A stretch of DNA of 64,000 nucleotides. Source: Numida meleagris. Taxonomy: Eukaryota; Chordata; Aves; Galliformes; Numididae. The notes beneath the pieces are model-generated. The model saw only the letters and a program-made list of their open reading frames with translations. It was not told where the DNA came from and ran no database searches. Numbering within the stretch: the first letter of the stretch is position 1; the number at the start of each line of letters is the position of its first letter. This document shows positions 33,976-46,591 of this stretch, piece after piece. The position numbers were made by a program, and so were the translations under genes. The DNA is taken from contig NC_034410.1 in assembly GCF_002078875.1 (NCBI RefSeq), positions 40,723,532 through 40,787,531 of the forward strand, given 5' to 3'.

Positions 33976-36964
33976 CATCCAACCCAGCTTCCTCACCACG
34001 CTTTTGGAGGCGAGTACCAGTGTGGTCCTTGCTGAACGCTCTGACACGGTGCAGCCCCTTGCAGGACAGGCGCTGACCATTTGTTTTGCACCGTTCCTTT
34101 TTAATTTAAACAGCTTTCAGCCCTGCAAAAATTAAAATTTTGCCTCAAAGGAAAAAGATCTGGAATAAGCACAAAATGCTTAAGTGCACCTTTTTCTTTC
34201 GGGGAACTTAAATAATGCTGCCCACACTCAGATATAGGCACAATTTTCAGAAATAATTGGATACTAACCCCTCCATTTTAGCAATGTCACACAACACTCA
34301 CATCTATGCTGTAACAAGCAGGCTTTCATCGTGGAAATCTACAGCTTGCTACAAGATTGCCTGTTCGCTGTTCAGAGGAATCATCAGTAAAATCAAGCGA
34401 CAAATGACCAGTCTTAATCTCTCCACCTCTTACTGCCTGCATAGCTGTGCACCTCACCTGAACGAGGGGTCCAAGATAAAGCAAAAGCAGGGTGCCTTCA
34501 CCCTGCAGCTCTTGGCCCAGGGGCTGATGCTGAAAATCTCAGATGGGATTAAGAAGCATCCACCCTGCCTGTCTCTTGTTACCTGGTGCTGCTGAGCACT
34601 TTCCCCGTCGGTGCCGGATGCAGCTGCTGCTCCCCACTTCTGCCCCGCTCAGCTGCTGCAATTCGACAGTTTGTACTGGAAAGAAATTGCATTTGCTCCA
34701 TTCCTGCCACCCTCTCTCACAAGATGCCATTTGCAAACACTGACCACTACAACTAAGCCATTGTTCAAGCGTTCAGTGTTAGGGAAGGTACAGAAGATAT
34801 AGTCTGATGTAAGACACGAACACAGTGAGTACTTGGCTAAAAGGAGAATGGTCAATTGAGGGCTGGGCACTGGCTGTAACCCAGGTAGCTCAGAGGAGCT
34901 GAATGCAACCCATTAAAGATGATAATAAAGTCACTGTGAGTTCTAAGTAAGACTTGCACAGAGTGAAAAAGGAATTTCCCTATTTGTTTTTCCTCTCCAT
35001 CCTTGTGACCACCACTGGCCTTTGCTCCTACACGCGCTTCTCTCAAGTCCAGACAACCAAGAAATGCAAACTGCTCCTCAGGCTGCAGTAATTTCTCAAC
35101 GCCACTGACTGTGAAGAGGCTCCTGCTCCTCCCCTCTCTGCCTCCATAAAACTGAAGACAAATATTAACGTTGGTTCCTTCCTTCAGCCAAATTGCAGGT
35201 ACCTTCGGCTCCTTTCCGCCACAGGTTTTATGGGCAAATCATAACTGCAGATAGAAACAAATAAAAGTGCTCCTTCTTAGGGAAAATGGACCCCAAACTC
35301 CTCCAAATTCTATCTGCTGTCTGTCAGGCTTCTTTCACAAGCAGATACCCTTCTGTTCTCAAGACTCTGCAGAGGCTTCAGACAGGCATTTCTCAGAGCA
35401 GGCAGGAAGACAATAACAATTAACAGAATTATTTGGTTCTGGTGAAGCCAGATAAAGACCACGCTCAGAGCAGGAATTCAAAATTATGTCCCCGATGAAA
35501 TGTAGTTTCTGGTCCCAGTCATTTCCTCCTTCAGAACAAAACAAAACAAGCAAAAAGACAACAACACAACAAAAGGAAACACACCCCCAAACAAATCAAA
35601 GCAAAAAAAAATCAGCCCCGAACAAATCTTAAGGCTAAGCATGCAAGAGGTTTCCCTGTGCTTTGCAGAGACTGCAGCGTGACCTGTGTCAGTGCAAAGC
35701 AGCTGCACAAAGCCACCTCATACTTTGTTACCAAACCAGTGGAAAAACATGAATCAAAGTGCAAATACTTCAGAGATTTACCGTGAAAGCTGCAAACGTG
35801 ACAGAAAATCACATATGGTCAGTCGTACCACAAACACGACGCTGCAGTCCTAAATCCAGCTGGTCTCCTTTATCACAACAGGATGTGTCTGTCTAGCAGT
35901 AGTCACCCAAAGAACAAAGTCATCTCGTGTCTGGAAGATAACAAGTTGGAAGGAGTCATGTTCAAGGATTTCAGCTTAATTAATAGCCATAGATTTTATT
36001 ATCCTCTGCCTCTAGCTTTGCTTTTAGTTTTTTTCAGACACGCTCTCATTTAACGAACAGAAAACAATCGGGAAAATTAAACACAGCAACTCAATTAAGC
36101 ATTTTTGGGGGAAACAAACACATTTTAGACCTTTACTGTACAATATTTATGTCTCCACGGGGGGGACGGGACTATTACGGCACTAATTTGTTTAACACAA
36201 ACAAGCACGAGTATTCTGAAAAAGAGAACTGCAAAGTGATTCATTTTAATCTGTACCCAAAGACAGAGCTGACAAAACATACTCACACGTGCAAAAGGAG
36301 TGCTTGGGAATGGAGCTAAGCTTGGGTTACTTGCACAAATAGGTTTTTTTTTCCCCCAGCAGAGATGACAATAAAAGTGCTCCTGTCACCACCACAGCCT
36401 CCTGCAATGCTAATGTTGAATTTCTGCGTGTGTGCATGTGTGCAGGCAGCTTTTGTTAACGTTTGTCTACAAAATTATACTAGGTGTCTTTCCTTGCGCG
36501 CTGGCTTGTGTGATAGAGGATTCAAAGACAAAACCGAGCCCTGCCTTTAATACAGCATTATCAGAGGCATCTCCCTCGGGGAGGTGTTATGGTCATTGTG
36601 CCGACACAGAGATGAGATATGCGCTTCTTCCGAGTGAGACTGCCACAACGCGCTTCAGAGAATGGCTGCTCAGCTAACGGATGTGCATAATTACTGCTCG
36701 CGATGGCAGGTTTTGACAGGCAGACACGAGAGGTAGCACAAAGACATGCAATGGTGCTGCTGAGCTTGCAACTCGTTCACTTGGCGTTCTCCCAGCTGAA
36801 CTTCTGCCAGAAATACCATTTTTTTATGGCACGCCCACAGGTATTTAAAGATCCCAGCCTGCAGCTCCCCTCCCAGATCAGCATCAGGAGAGGTGGACAC
36901 CCAGCTTGCCCTTGTCCATACCACATATGGATGAAGATGCTTCTAGAGGAGGGTAACTGTTGGG
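33976..36964. other. Unique non-coding stretch
   Basis: No gene is supported; all frames are short. An AT-rich regulatory-looking block at 35,965-36,125 is listed separately. Runs of A with interspersed C (35,535-35,620) are low complexity. Confidence 0.4.
35965..36125. promoter_or_regulatory. Candidate conserved non-coding element
   Basis: The palindrome TTAATTAA (35,976-35,983) is followed by TAGCCATAGATTTTATTATCC and, within 100 bases, CAATCGGGAAAATTAAAC and CTCAATTAAGCA. Repeat-free, with multiple homeodomain-type cores. Motif-based only. Confidence 0.25.
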
Positions 36965-37424
36965 AGTGTGCCCAGAGAAGGGTCACAAAGATGATCAGAA
37001 GGCTGGAGCACCTCTCCTAATGAATAAAGGGAGAGGGAGCCAGGCTCGTTAAGTCTGGAGAAGAGAAGGCTGTGGGGAGACCTCATTGTGGCCTTTCATT
37101 ACTTGAAGGGAGCTTACAAGTAGGAGGGGGACTGACACTTTACATGGTCTGATAGAGACAGGACGAGGGGGACGGCTTTAAACTGAAAGAGGGAAGATTT
37201 AGGTTAGATGTTAGGAAGAAATTCTTTACTCAGAGGGCGGTGAGGCCCTGGCACAGGCTGCCCAGAGAAGCTGTGGTGCCCCATCCCTGGAGGCGCTCAA
37301 GGCCAGGTTGGATGGGGCCCTGGGCAGCCTGATCCAGTGGGCGGCAGCCCTGCTCACAGCAGGGGATTGGCAATGGGTGGGCTTTAAGGTCCCCTCCAAC
37401 CCAAACCATTCTGTGATGCTACGA
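36965..37424 (+). mobile_element. CR1 LINE, sense, 5'-truncated
   Basis: About 460 bp from GTGCCCAGAGAAGGGTCACA and AGATGATCAGAAGGCTGGAG, through AAGTCTGGAGAAGAGAAGGC, GGAAGATTTAGGTTAGATGT and CAAGGCCAGGTTGGATGGGG, to AACCCAAACCATTCTGTGAT. The coding frame is interrupted (the stop in CTCCTAATGAATAAAGG disrupts ORF2 early). Same CAAACCATTC tail type as the 24.7 kb copy. Confidence 0.95.
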
Positions 37425-37749
37425 AACACCATCCCTGGTGTGAAAGCAGTCACCATCAACAAGGTACTGCAGGAATGGAGGAAGCCCAAGTCCTACAGTG
37501 CAAAATTTAAATTTACGGGCAGATAGGATGCTGCTGCAGAAATACTTCCACAGAGGCCAACCACCGTAACTCAGAGTGAAAGGATGGGGGATCATGTCTT
37601 GCTCTCAGTGTCACAGCTGTAAAAGTGTATGTACGAGCTGTGTGCAATGGAGAAGACAAACTCATGGACCATATTTCCCCATGCCTTGCCCCTGCACCCC
37701 CACACAGCTGGAGACAAGGTTTGTGAATCCATCTGCTCCTGCCCTGCAG

Positions 37750-37851
37750 GTGCACCTATCTCAGGAGCTTCAATCTGAACCGACCAATGCTGTCTTTGAA
37801 AAAGTTCAGAGAGCTATGTGCGTGGCAAATCAACGTGCGCTGGTTCTGAAG
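37750..37851 (+). CDS. Candidate internal coding exon, 102 nt, phase 0 to 0
   Basis: Good acceptor (ATCTGCTCCTGCCCTGCAG ending 37,749) and donor (CTGAAG|GTGAGA). The interval is open in the phase that would follow the 21,040-21,128 candidate and gives 34 residues beginning VHLSQELQSEPTNAVFEKVQ and ending NQRALVLK, with balanced, non-repetitive composition. Its frame lies within a longer 163-codon opening (37,576-38,067). No family recognised. A CR1 sits about 325 bp upstream, as is common in introns. Confidence 0.25.
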
Positions 37852-37989
37852 GTGAGATGGAGGCGTGGGAATCTCACAGCAGCGGGCAGTGCTTCCAGCC
37901 CCGCAGCTCGCTGTGGGAAAGGCCAGTGCGTGGCTGGGGGGCAGCAGGAGCCCCGTCTCATACTACAGCCATGTTTTGAAAGGTTTTAT

Positions 37990-38290
37990 AAACAAATCCA
38001 AAGAAGGCTATTAAGTCTGCCATTCTGTGTACAGAAGGCATCAAAAAATTATTGTAAATGGGGTTAGCAAATAGAAATCTAACTGCAAATAATAAAACTA
38101 CATAAATAATACAAGAACGATGATTAGATTGCTGTATTTTGAGTGGATTAGAGGCAGATGTGAAACAGGTGGTAATTATTTGCTACAGAGTAGCTGCAAT
38201 TTAGTTGAATTAACTGCATAATACATTTTGGCCACAAATGCTTGTATTAATGTACTGCTTTCTGAACTTCTTTGGGAAAAAAATCAGTAG
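37990..38290. promoter_or_regulatory. Candidate conserved non-coding element with E-box plus TAATTA
   Basis: A bHLH-type CAGGTG (38,166-38,171) is separated by one base from TAATTA (38,173-38,178), within an AT-rich block also holding AAAAATTATTG, GATTAGATTGC, GTGGATTAGAGG and TTGAATTAACTGC. Close E-box and homeodomain pairing is typical of neural and muscle enhancers. Motif-based inference. Confidence 0.3.
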
Positions 38291-38879
38291 CATATCAGGT
38301 TGCATTTTACCACGGCACTTGCATTTTCTTTATCCTCAATAAAATACAAACCTCCAGGCAGACCCTGAGGTCAGGCAAGCTGCCAGGGCAGCAAAGACAA
38401 GCAGGTCCAGCCAGAAAATGAGCGCTGGCTCCGTGCAGGAGCTCCCTTCCAGCTGGTTTCACCCCAAACACCAACACTGCAGCCCATGCTACAGTCAGCC
38501 CCAGCATACGAGCTTCCTCAGCATTGCAGGGCTGGTTCTCGGCACCCATTTGCTTGCAGGAGGCCTCACAGCCAAACTCACCTTCCCCTTAAACATTAAC
38601 ACCAAGCAAGCAGGAGATCCTCAGGCAGTGCAAAGCAGCAAATGCGCTATTATGCTCCACTGGAGATGTTACCACGTTGGCACAGGAGAGAGGCAGAAGG
38701 GCAACAACTAATCATCACATTAGAGATGAGCACACACCTCCTGCTCGGTTTATTTTATTCTTAAAATCTGTATCAGGAAGGCCCTGCTTTGGGCCACGCC
38801 GCGCCAGGGTCTCACGCTGCTGTGGTGACCGCCTGGCCTCAGGCAGGCCTGCTCCACCTCCCCTCCTTCCAGGGCCATA

Positions 38880-39130
38880 AACTAATTACAGCCGCGCTCC
38901 AGCGGAAGCTTCCTGTTGGGTTGGCATGCCATCCTTTTAGCGCACAGTGATGAAAAATCTTAATTTGCTTCAGAGGAGTCTGCTAGCCATATTAATAAAT
39001 TACGACGCCAAAATAAGAACAGCACCGCCTGGAAAAAAAAGAAAGCACTGAGCAAAAAGCATTACAACCGCTGTGCAAAGCACGTATTTGCTATATTTAG
39101 CTTTTTACCCTGCAGGCGGATAATCCTAAA
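38880..39130. promoter_or_regulatory. Candidate conserved non-coding element with K50-homeodomain palindrome
   Basis: TAATTA at 38,883-38,888, ATTAATAAATTA at 38,991-39,002 and the palindrome GGATAATCC at 39,118-39,126, which contains TAATCC, the OTX/PITX-class core. Repeat-free. Motif-based only. Confidence 0.3.
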
Positions 39131-39649
39131 GTGGAATGAGAAACCTGCTGAATCATTACACCTACAAAACGTGGCTTTTTCAAGCAGGGAATTTTTTCCA
39201 TACGTGCGTTCCAGGAAAGCCGCACCTTGCTCAGGGACACTGCGCAGGACAGGAGTGCGGGAGCGCTCCTGCCACGTGCCAGGGCTCAGTCCCGCCGGTC
39301 CCCTGCCCACTGGTGACACTGACAGAAAGGTGGGGGGAAAGCGCTGACCCTCTCCAGAACTCACAAGACACCTGGTATCGGGCTCCTGCTCGCCTGAACG
39401 AGCGGTGCTGCAGTACCACGTGGCCACCCGCAGCAATGCCTTCAGTGATGCTTTTTTAAAAATAATACCCTTTTTCTCTCAACAAGCTTACAAATCAATA
39501 TAGGAAAAAAAAAAACACTTGAATGAAGCAGATGCTTGTGACATTCCTCCTGGCAATTTACGTGATTTATTGGGTTATGCTGCAGTCTTCTTCTTTTTTT
39601 TTTTAAACCAGATTAAGTCTGAACAGCAGCCGGCAACTAAAACATTTTC

Positions 39650-40020
39650 CCATTTTTTTAGTTGTATTATATTTTGTTATATTTTTAGTTAAATAAAACT
39701 TAGGGATGAGTACAGAAGCTACAAGACCTAATAGCCAGGATGTGTAATTAATCAGATTTGAGAAGCAAGCACCATTTATCTCCATAAAACAAATAGAATC
39801 TATTCTATTAAGAAAATCCATTCAAATCACAAATGCGACTGCTGCTAGTGAGAATATTTTGCTTGGCAAAGGGCCAAAAGGTTCTAAAATTATGTATTCT
39901 ATTTTTATGTCCTCCCTGGATTGGATTAGTTACTAAGGCAACTGAAGAGTTCCGTCCTGCTGGTTAACAGCTATACTGTACTCCATAAAATCAGCAACTA
40001 TACAGGATCTAAGCGCCTGC
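39650..40020. promoter_or_regulatory. Candidate conserved non-coding element
   Basis: An AT-rich, repeat-free block with TGTGTAATTAATCAGATTTG (TAATTA at 39,745-39,750), ATTCAAATCACAAATG, GGATTGGATTAGTTACTAAG and GTTAACAGCTATACTG. The order and density of homeodomain-type sites resemble deeply conserved elements, but this has not been tested. Confidence 0.3.
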
Positions 40021-40830
40021 AAAGCAAAGGTAGCGCGGTGCTCTTTGGAGCCTATTTGCCAGTGGGTGGTTTTGTACGACCAGCCATCCCTCCTCACATT
40101 TTAAATGCTGGTAATTATATCTGGGCCGTGGGCTTTTTCAAGTTTCATTTCTGGGTTGTACTTTTAAGAAAAGAGAAGAAGGATGCAACCTCTCCAAATG
40201 AGCATCCTCCTTGACAAGGGAATTTGATCACTCTTCATTTCCTAAAGATGCCACAAGTGAATCAGAGAGATGTCAGCGCAATGCACACTCTTTAGCGCAT
40301 TGAATAGAAATAGGACACGGTTTAATAGAAAAAGTGACAAGAAAGATAAAGAAGATGCCCTGAAATAGCTAGCTCTCACTCCTGAAAATGTACAAGAATT
40401 TTAGCGTAAAGACAGACTATCTGCAGCACCCTTTAAGTACCGTGTAAAGGTCATATTTTAGCTCATCTACCGCTCTCAGGTTTAATGACATACTTTCTTC
40501 ATATGGCCATACCTTTGTCACTGGGGAGGAGAAAAGTACTGCAAGCCTGAGGACTGCACTCTATTTACTAATGCAGAGGCCCTATAAAAGCCCCACTATG
40601 CAGCTTCATAAGCTGTCTGCCAAGCCCACCTTGAACAGCATAAAATCCAAAGCTGATGGGCAGCTCAAGGGTCAAGTCCTTTGGTTTGGGTGTTCCTTGT
40701 TAACAACTTCAGACAGCCAGCTAAACCCAGTCTCATCCTCTCCTTTTGCAAACTCAAACCCATTTGAAGATGATGTTATTCTAAAGGACAAGAGCACATG
40801 CTTGTGTAACAGCTGCCACATCGAGCATTC

Positions 40831-41209
40831 TGGGATTGTTCAGTCTGGAGAAGAGGAGGCTCAGGGGAGACTTCAGCATTCTTTACGACAACCTGAAAGG
40901 AGGCTGTGGCAAGGTGAGGGTTGGCCTCTTCTCCCACGTAACACCAATAGGACAAGAGGTCAGCGACAGGCCTCAAGTTGTGCCAGGGGAGGTTCAGGTT
41001 GGATATTTGGAAACATTTCTTCTCAGAAAGAGTGGTGAGGTGCTGGCACAGGCTGCCCAGGGAGGTGGTGCAGTCATTGTCCCTGGAGGTGTTCAAGAAC
41101 CATGAGGACGTGGCACCGAGGAACATGCTTAGTGGGCATGGTGGGGATGGGTTGATGGTTGGACTAGGTGATCTTAGAGGTCTTTTCCAACTTTAACGAT
41201 TCTGTAATC
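40831..41209 (+). mobile_element. CR1 LINE, sense, frameshifted
   Basis: About 380 bp of the same subfamily as the young copy at 4.73 kb. ORF2 remnants appear in two frames: [20 protein letters not shown] in one (from 40,836) and [20 protein letters not shown] followed by [16 protein letters not shown] in another (from 40,978). A frameshift therefore lies at about 40,940-40,980. Ends GATCTTAGAGGTCTTTTCCA, ACTTTAACGATTCTGTAAT. Confidence 0.95.
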
Positions 41210-44200
41210 TTTCCAGCTCAAGTGCAGCGAGGTCAGGTGAAATTCTTTTCAAGGCTACAAGAAAAAAGCCTGTTAAAGCTGGCAGGTCATTTCTAGCTCA
41301 GGATGTTCCATGTTGCCAGGCAGGACTTCTCTTCCCTGTGCAAACCACTAGGAAACACCTGGTTACCAGACAGACACGCTGGGCCATGCATCAGTCCCAC
41401 AGCTGCCTATGCCACCCCTTCCTTTTACACAATGTGTTTAAGCTCATACCCATAAATAGATTCTATTGGATGTTGACAGGGGTAATTGGAAGTGCTTAAA
41501 TCAGCTCCTCCATAAATCATTTGCATTCACTGGGTTTCACCCGTGCCCTTGCTGTGTCTCTCCTTCCTCAGCTCGCCTTGATGGACAGCACACAAAATGG
41601 GGCACTTTCTGCTCCCTTGAATACTTTATCACCAAAAAGAGAGCAGCAGAAGGTCAGCATTCAAAGGGATCCCTCTGCGTGGCTGGGAGCAGCCCTGTCA
41701 AAAGTCAGGCAGACCTCTGACAGCACCTCTGCCCCAGCACCACAGCTTCCTGGCACACAGCCTCTCGCTGCCTCAAGGCTGGCAAATGCACACAGCTGCT
41801 GGGAGGTGCTGAAGCTGACCCACAGCACGGAGCACATTATTCTGGGAGCTGGTTCAGGGCACTCAACCCCTTCTTTGAACTACAGTCAGCTCTTTGAGCA
41901 TCACTCTCCTACAATTTTTCAACAAAACAACATTTAACAAACCATCAGTGATGCTTAAAGGAAGCCTTTTCCAATGTGGTACTGTACCACAAAATGGGCT
42001 GCTGCTGAACCAAGCCAGGAATGCTCCAAGTAGATGCATTTTGTGCACAATGCACATTCATTTTAAACACTGTGAGCACCCAAACATTACCAACAGGAAC
42101 TCCTGGAGGGTACCACTTCATCAGCCAGGAGCAGGGCAGGAGGGGAAAGACCTGCCAGGCTCAGTGCTGAGAAGATGGGAAGGGAGTGAGCAGGACCTCA
42201 TCACCCCCTTAACCAGTGTGGCTGTTTTAAACTATCATTAAGTATTGATGCTGAAAAGCTTACAAATGAAATGCACTCAAAAAAAGGGGCATTTAAAAAT
42301 CAATGGAAAAATTACGAGATGCTGACCTTCAGCTCCAGCAAAGAAAAGTCAGCACTACTAGTAGACATGCTATACCATGAAAACTCAAGAGCAAGTCAGT
42401 GCCCCTGCACAAAGCAAAGCACAAAGCAAGATCTTCACTTGATTTTTTTTGTAGTCAACTTCTCTTGTTTCAGCAAACCCTCGTCTTAATGTGCACCAAC
42501 ACAGCAATTCTAACCAGAGCATCATGGCCAAAGGCAACAGGATTGCAGAAATTGGCACCATTACCCCAAAAATAATATCAGAACCAGTACCAGGACCAAC
42601 ATTTCAGGACCACCACTTTGCTAAAGAACTGTGCTATCATTGCCTATAACCCCACAAGCACACTGTGGGAAAGTCCTTCAGAGATGCTCATCCTTCTATT
42701 GAGCACAGTTCTACCAAGTTTCTGAACAAGACCAAGTTCTTCATTTTTGGCACGTGCATGGTCCCTTTGCAGAGCTGCTCACACCCAGGTCTCCTTGATT
42801 CACTGCTGAGCACTCAAAAATGTTTTCTTTAGAAGAAATGAGGCAAGGAGGCTGAACCTCGCAAAGGAAGGCATTCAAACAGAAACGCCCCACCAAACGT
42901 AAACTCTTCTAGACATCTATTTATTGTTCAATACGATGCAAGGGCACACTTAGGCAGCCCGCTTCTGTGGGGTGCTGTGCACCTGTGACCCTCCGGGACT
43001 TCTTCATGCACTAAGCCTCATGCTGCACAAGGGAGTCCAATCGGCGTTCTTTGATATTCAAGTTAATCCATTCCTCAAATCATGCAGTCCAAGCTGCTGA
43101 TTTAAATGGAAGACTTGCAGGTTTGCAAAATCAGGTCACCGGGGAAAAACATATCCTGTTTTGCAATGCCTGGAAAATGTACCAGTGGGAGAGATGAGGT
43201 TTCTTTTCTAGGGAAGGAAATATACAGTGAAACTCAAGGAAAGGAAAATGAATCCTTGCTTCTGAATTGAAACAAACTGCTGTCTTACTGGCGCAAGTAA
43301 ATTAAAGGTGAAGGCTTTGTCAGTGGCTGTGCTCTGCAGAAGACAGCTAGAGTAAAAATGTAAGATTTCTGGGACAAGAGGAGTCACAAGAGATGAACAT
43401 GGCATGATTTAATTATCCATCTGGAGGGAGAAATTAAGCTTTTGACATGGAACTGCATATAAAGAAAGCAATTAGACTTCTCTTTAAGAAAATTAAGAAG
43501 TGAGTAACAGTTTAAAATGCTACTATGAAATCGTTACTTATACGCAATGGTAATATATAGAAACAGCAGCATGCTGTGCAGATTGATCTAGATACTCCAT
43601 GGTTTTATAACAGTTTCCCTTTTCTAAAGGGAAAAGACTTTGTGCTGGTGGGAGATTGCCCGTTCAGTGAGTTCTCAGTGCAGACACTACTTTGACATTT
43701 CACATGGAAGTCTTCTCAACTTCAGAACCCAAACTGCTGCTACGTATCTTGGATATGTATTATTCACAGGTTATTAATCCCCTCTAAATCAGTATGCGGC
43801 ATGAATCTGTTCTTCATATCATCTCTGCGCATACGTGTACATGCTTAACTTGGGTTCAAGCTTTTGTGATAGACTTCTGAATAGCAGTATACAGTACCAG
43901 CAGAAGAGTATTCCACTCTTCCTCTTGTTAGTGAATACACACATGCACCTTTGCTCTCCAGGCTCCACTGGCACCACATTAATTCAATTGAGATGAAGTG
44001 CTAAGCTTCCAAAGCAAAACAAAAATAATCAAGTAAGCAAGCTTCAGGTTTTTCCAAGAGGGTGAATCAGTACGAGACCTTTGATCAAGACAGAACACTG
44101 CCAATCTAGGAAACAAGCCCTAAAGCATTAGAAAGATAATTAGTAACAGATTTAAGACTTTCAAGATCAGGAGTGTGTGTGCATAAGCTCGTTCTCTAGA

Positions 44201-45841
44201 CTGCACACCAACTTTCTTTAAACTGCATTTCCTGGCTTGGAATGCTACCAAAAAGTACTGAGCTCTCATCAGTACAGAACAGAGCACTGTTGACCCACTG
44301 CATGGTTTTGTTACAGTATCCTTATCTGAACAAGTAACGATTTTGAGGAAGTAAATGTTTTGCTCTGCTATCATTTCTATCTAGCAACACTTCCCAGAGC
44401 CAAGAAATTGCTCTCTCATGCATGCAGAAGCACTTGGCTTTGTGCAACAAAAGTCCCCAGAGGGTTAAAAAACAAAAACAAAACCCATACTTCCTGTAAT
44501 CCTATCAACAAGCACACAAATTGCACACCAACAACTGGCCAGGATACATTTGAATGCACTGAATAGCCAAGTGAGGAGCAAGACTAAGGCAATCATCTTT
44601 CCTTATTAACTGTCTGTCCAACAAAATGTTTGAAAGAGTAATAATTTTTCATTAATGATATTTTAGCATCCACTCCTATCAGATATTTAAGTTCTCCAAA
44701 CAAATGCAAATAAAAACACCATAGGTTTTAGCACACTGCTGTCAGTACATGTTCTTTTAGTTCCATTTTCTACTGAACACTCACAGGGCTCTCTTTGAAG
44801 CGCTGGAACCTCAACGGTATCAACCTAACGTGATTTGACCTCTTTTATACAGAAAATGGGTTGATGGAAAGCAGATAGCATCTGCAGCTTCACACACTTC
44901 TGACCTCAGTGGTCTTTTCCACATTCAGAATGCACATTCAGAGTGGAAAACTACAGCCCTCCCTTTGTAAATCAGAGCTTGACTTGGTGCTGGACTTTCC
45001 TTACACTTTCGCAAGTGTAACTTCAGCAAGCACCACAATGGCTGAGGTTGCTGTGAAAAACATTACTCTGCAAATACAGCCTGCAGGAACTGTTCTCATG
45101 ATCCTTTCTGCGCCACCCAGAGAAGTCCAGAGGGAGGAGGACTTTGTTGCTGCTGTCCATGGTGCCAAGTCAATCCCATCACCATGCCCATCTCGTGTTT
45201 TTTTTGGTGTTCAGCTATATCGTGCATAAATTCCATGATAACAACATTTTGCAGGAGCCATGATGTTGCAGCTTGCATGCGTGTCTCACTGCCAACCCCT
45301 CAGTTCCGGTAAGCGCTGGTCGCAAAGGGAGGAACAGTATGCCTGAAGAACTGAAATGTATTAATGCAGAACTAATAAAGGCTAGAGTCTTATAAAAACC
45401 TATATATTCTTTTGAATAATTAGTGCTGGCAGTAAGCCCTTTAATCCAATAAAGCCTCATTATATCAATAGCAGACCTCACACAAGATGCAAATTGTACA
45501 GCTCCTGTAGGGCAGCCCATGTGAGGGTGAACAAGCTGTGAAGAATGTAGTTGGGGCTGGAATCATCCCCAAGGCAAAGCATTTATTATACCAGCCCATG
45601 TTTCTCCCTTGTAACATCCACGGTCTCTTAGCTCAGTGCAGGCAACAGGATGAGCACCATGAGTGGGGCATCTCTGGAAACTCAAGCCACCCTAAGTTAT
45701 GCACTGCATTGCACTGCCTGGTAAAATAGAGCCTCTGCTGTTGTAATAACCATGATGACAACGCAAGGAAAGGAGGATGACTGCCCTCAGACTGAGTTTC
45801 CAATCAAAATGCCCTAAGGCAAGTGGTCTCCTACGTTACAG

Positions 45842-45908
45842 AGGCTGCGTTCAGTGAGCGATGAGAATTGTAGCAGCTCTGGCTTCTTTATCAGAGCTCT
45901 GACCAGAG
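45842..45908 (+). CDS. Weak candidate exon, 67 nt, phase 0 to 1
   Basis: Strong donor (CAGAG|GTAAGA) with a moderate acceptor (GGTCTCCTACGTTACAG ending 45,841). Open in phase 0, the phase left by the 37,750-37,851 candidate, giving RLRSVSDENC then SSSGFFIRALTR. The short length means that open frames are expected often by chance. Confidence 0.12.
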
Positions 45909-46570
45909 GTAAGAGAAAAACAAAAGCTTGGAGAACATAAAAATGAGTATTCCAACACCCTGGGCTTCAGAGGGATGTTAAGGGGTCATGCTATCCCCAT
46001 CAGAACAGAACCCTCTGCTCAGAAATGAACAGAAGGGAACGCCCTGACATCTCCTAAAATGAATCAACTGCCACAGGCGTGCAGAGAAACACTCTGCAGA
46101 TTGAAAAATAAAAGGGTATTGCTACTGTGCTTTTAAATTGCCATCTGTTGACCCGAGCACCAATCTTTTGGCCAGGTCAGTAAGACTGGTGGGCTTCAGT
46201 CACATTGCTGCAGTCACTCCCTGTTGTGCTCTGCAGCATCTTTCCCCTCCCCCATTTAATGACCCCCTCTCTAATTGCAGGAGATTCAGCCACACAAAGA
46301 AATTCTACATCTGTAGATGTAGAAGAGGCAAAAACAAAAAAAAAAAACCCAAACAAGTTATGAAGAAATTCAGTATTTTTAACACCACCCTTCTTCCAGC
46401 CCTAGGCCTAAGCAGCCATTCATTCCATGCAGGTGATAAAGCCATTCGTTGCTGGAAGACCCCGCGGGTTCAATACCTGACGTAAAGCAGATGATTGCTT
46501 CCATCGATTCAGCCGAAAAACCCGAGCGGAGCTGCATGCTGTCATGGCCAGAGTGTATGCATGATTTTTG

Positions 46571-46591
46571 ATGGTTTAATAAATAAACCAT
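46571..46591. repeat. Perfect 8-bp inverted repeat with 5-bp spacer
   Basis: ATGGTTTA (46,571-46,578) and TAAACCAT (46,584-46,591) flank ATAAA, with TTTGAT before and TGATTAC after. It could pair as a hairpin or be a dimeric factor site. It lies in a conserved-looking AT-rich patch. Confidence 0.8.

Larger units (their letters stand above)
37425..40830. other. Unique stretch with exon candidate and regulatory-looking blocks
   Basis: Contains the plus-strand exon candidate at 37,750-37,851 and three conserved-looking AT-rich blocks (37,990-38,290; 38,880-39,130; 39,650-40,020), each listed separately. A strong minus donor (AAG|GTGAGT, exon side ending 38,582) is present, but the upstream sequence is closed in all three frames. 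Confidence 0.4.

Noticed and set aside
38418..38711. Strong minus donor at 38,582 as part of an exon
   Set aside because: All three phases upstream are closed within a typical exon length.
46440..46490. tRNA T-arm-like GGGTTCAATACC
   Set aside because: No A-box, anticodon arm or acceptor pairing around it.
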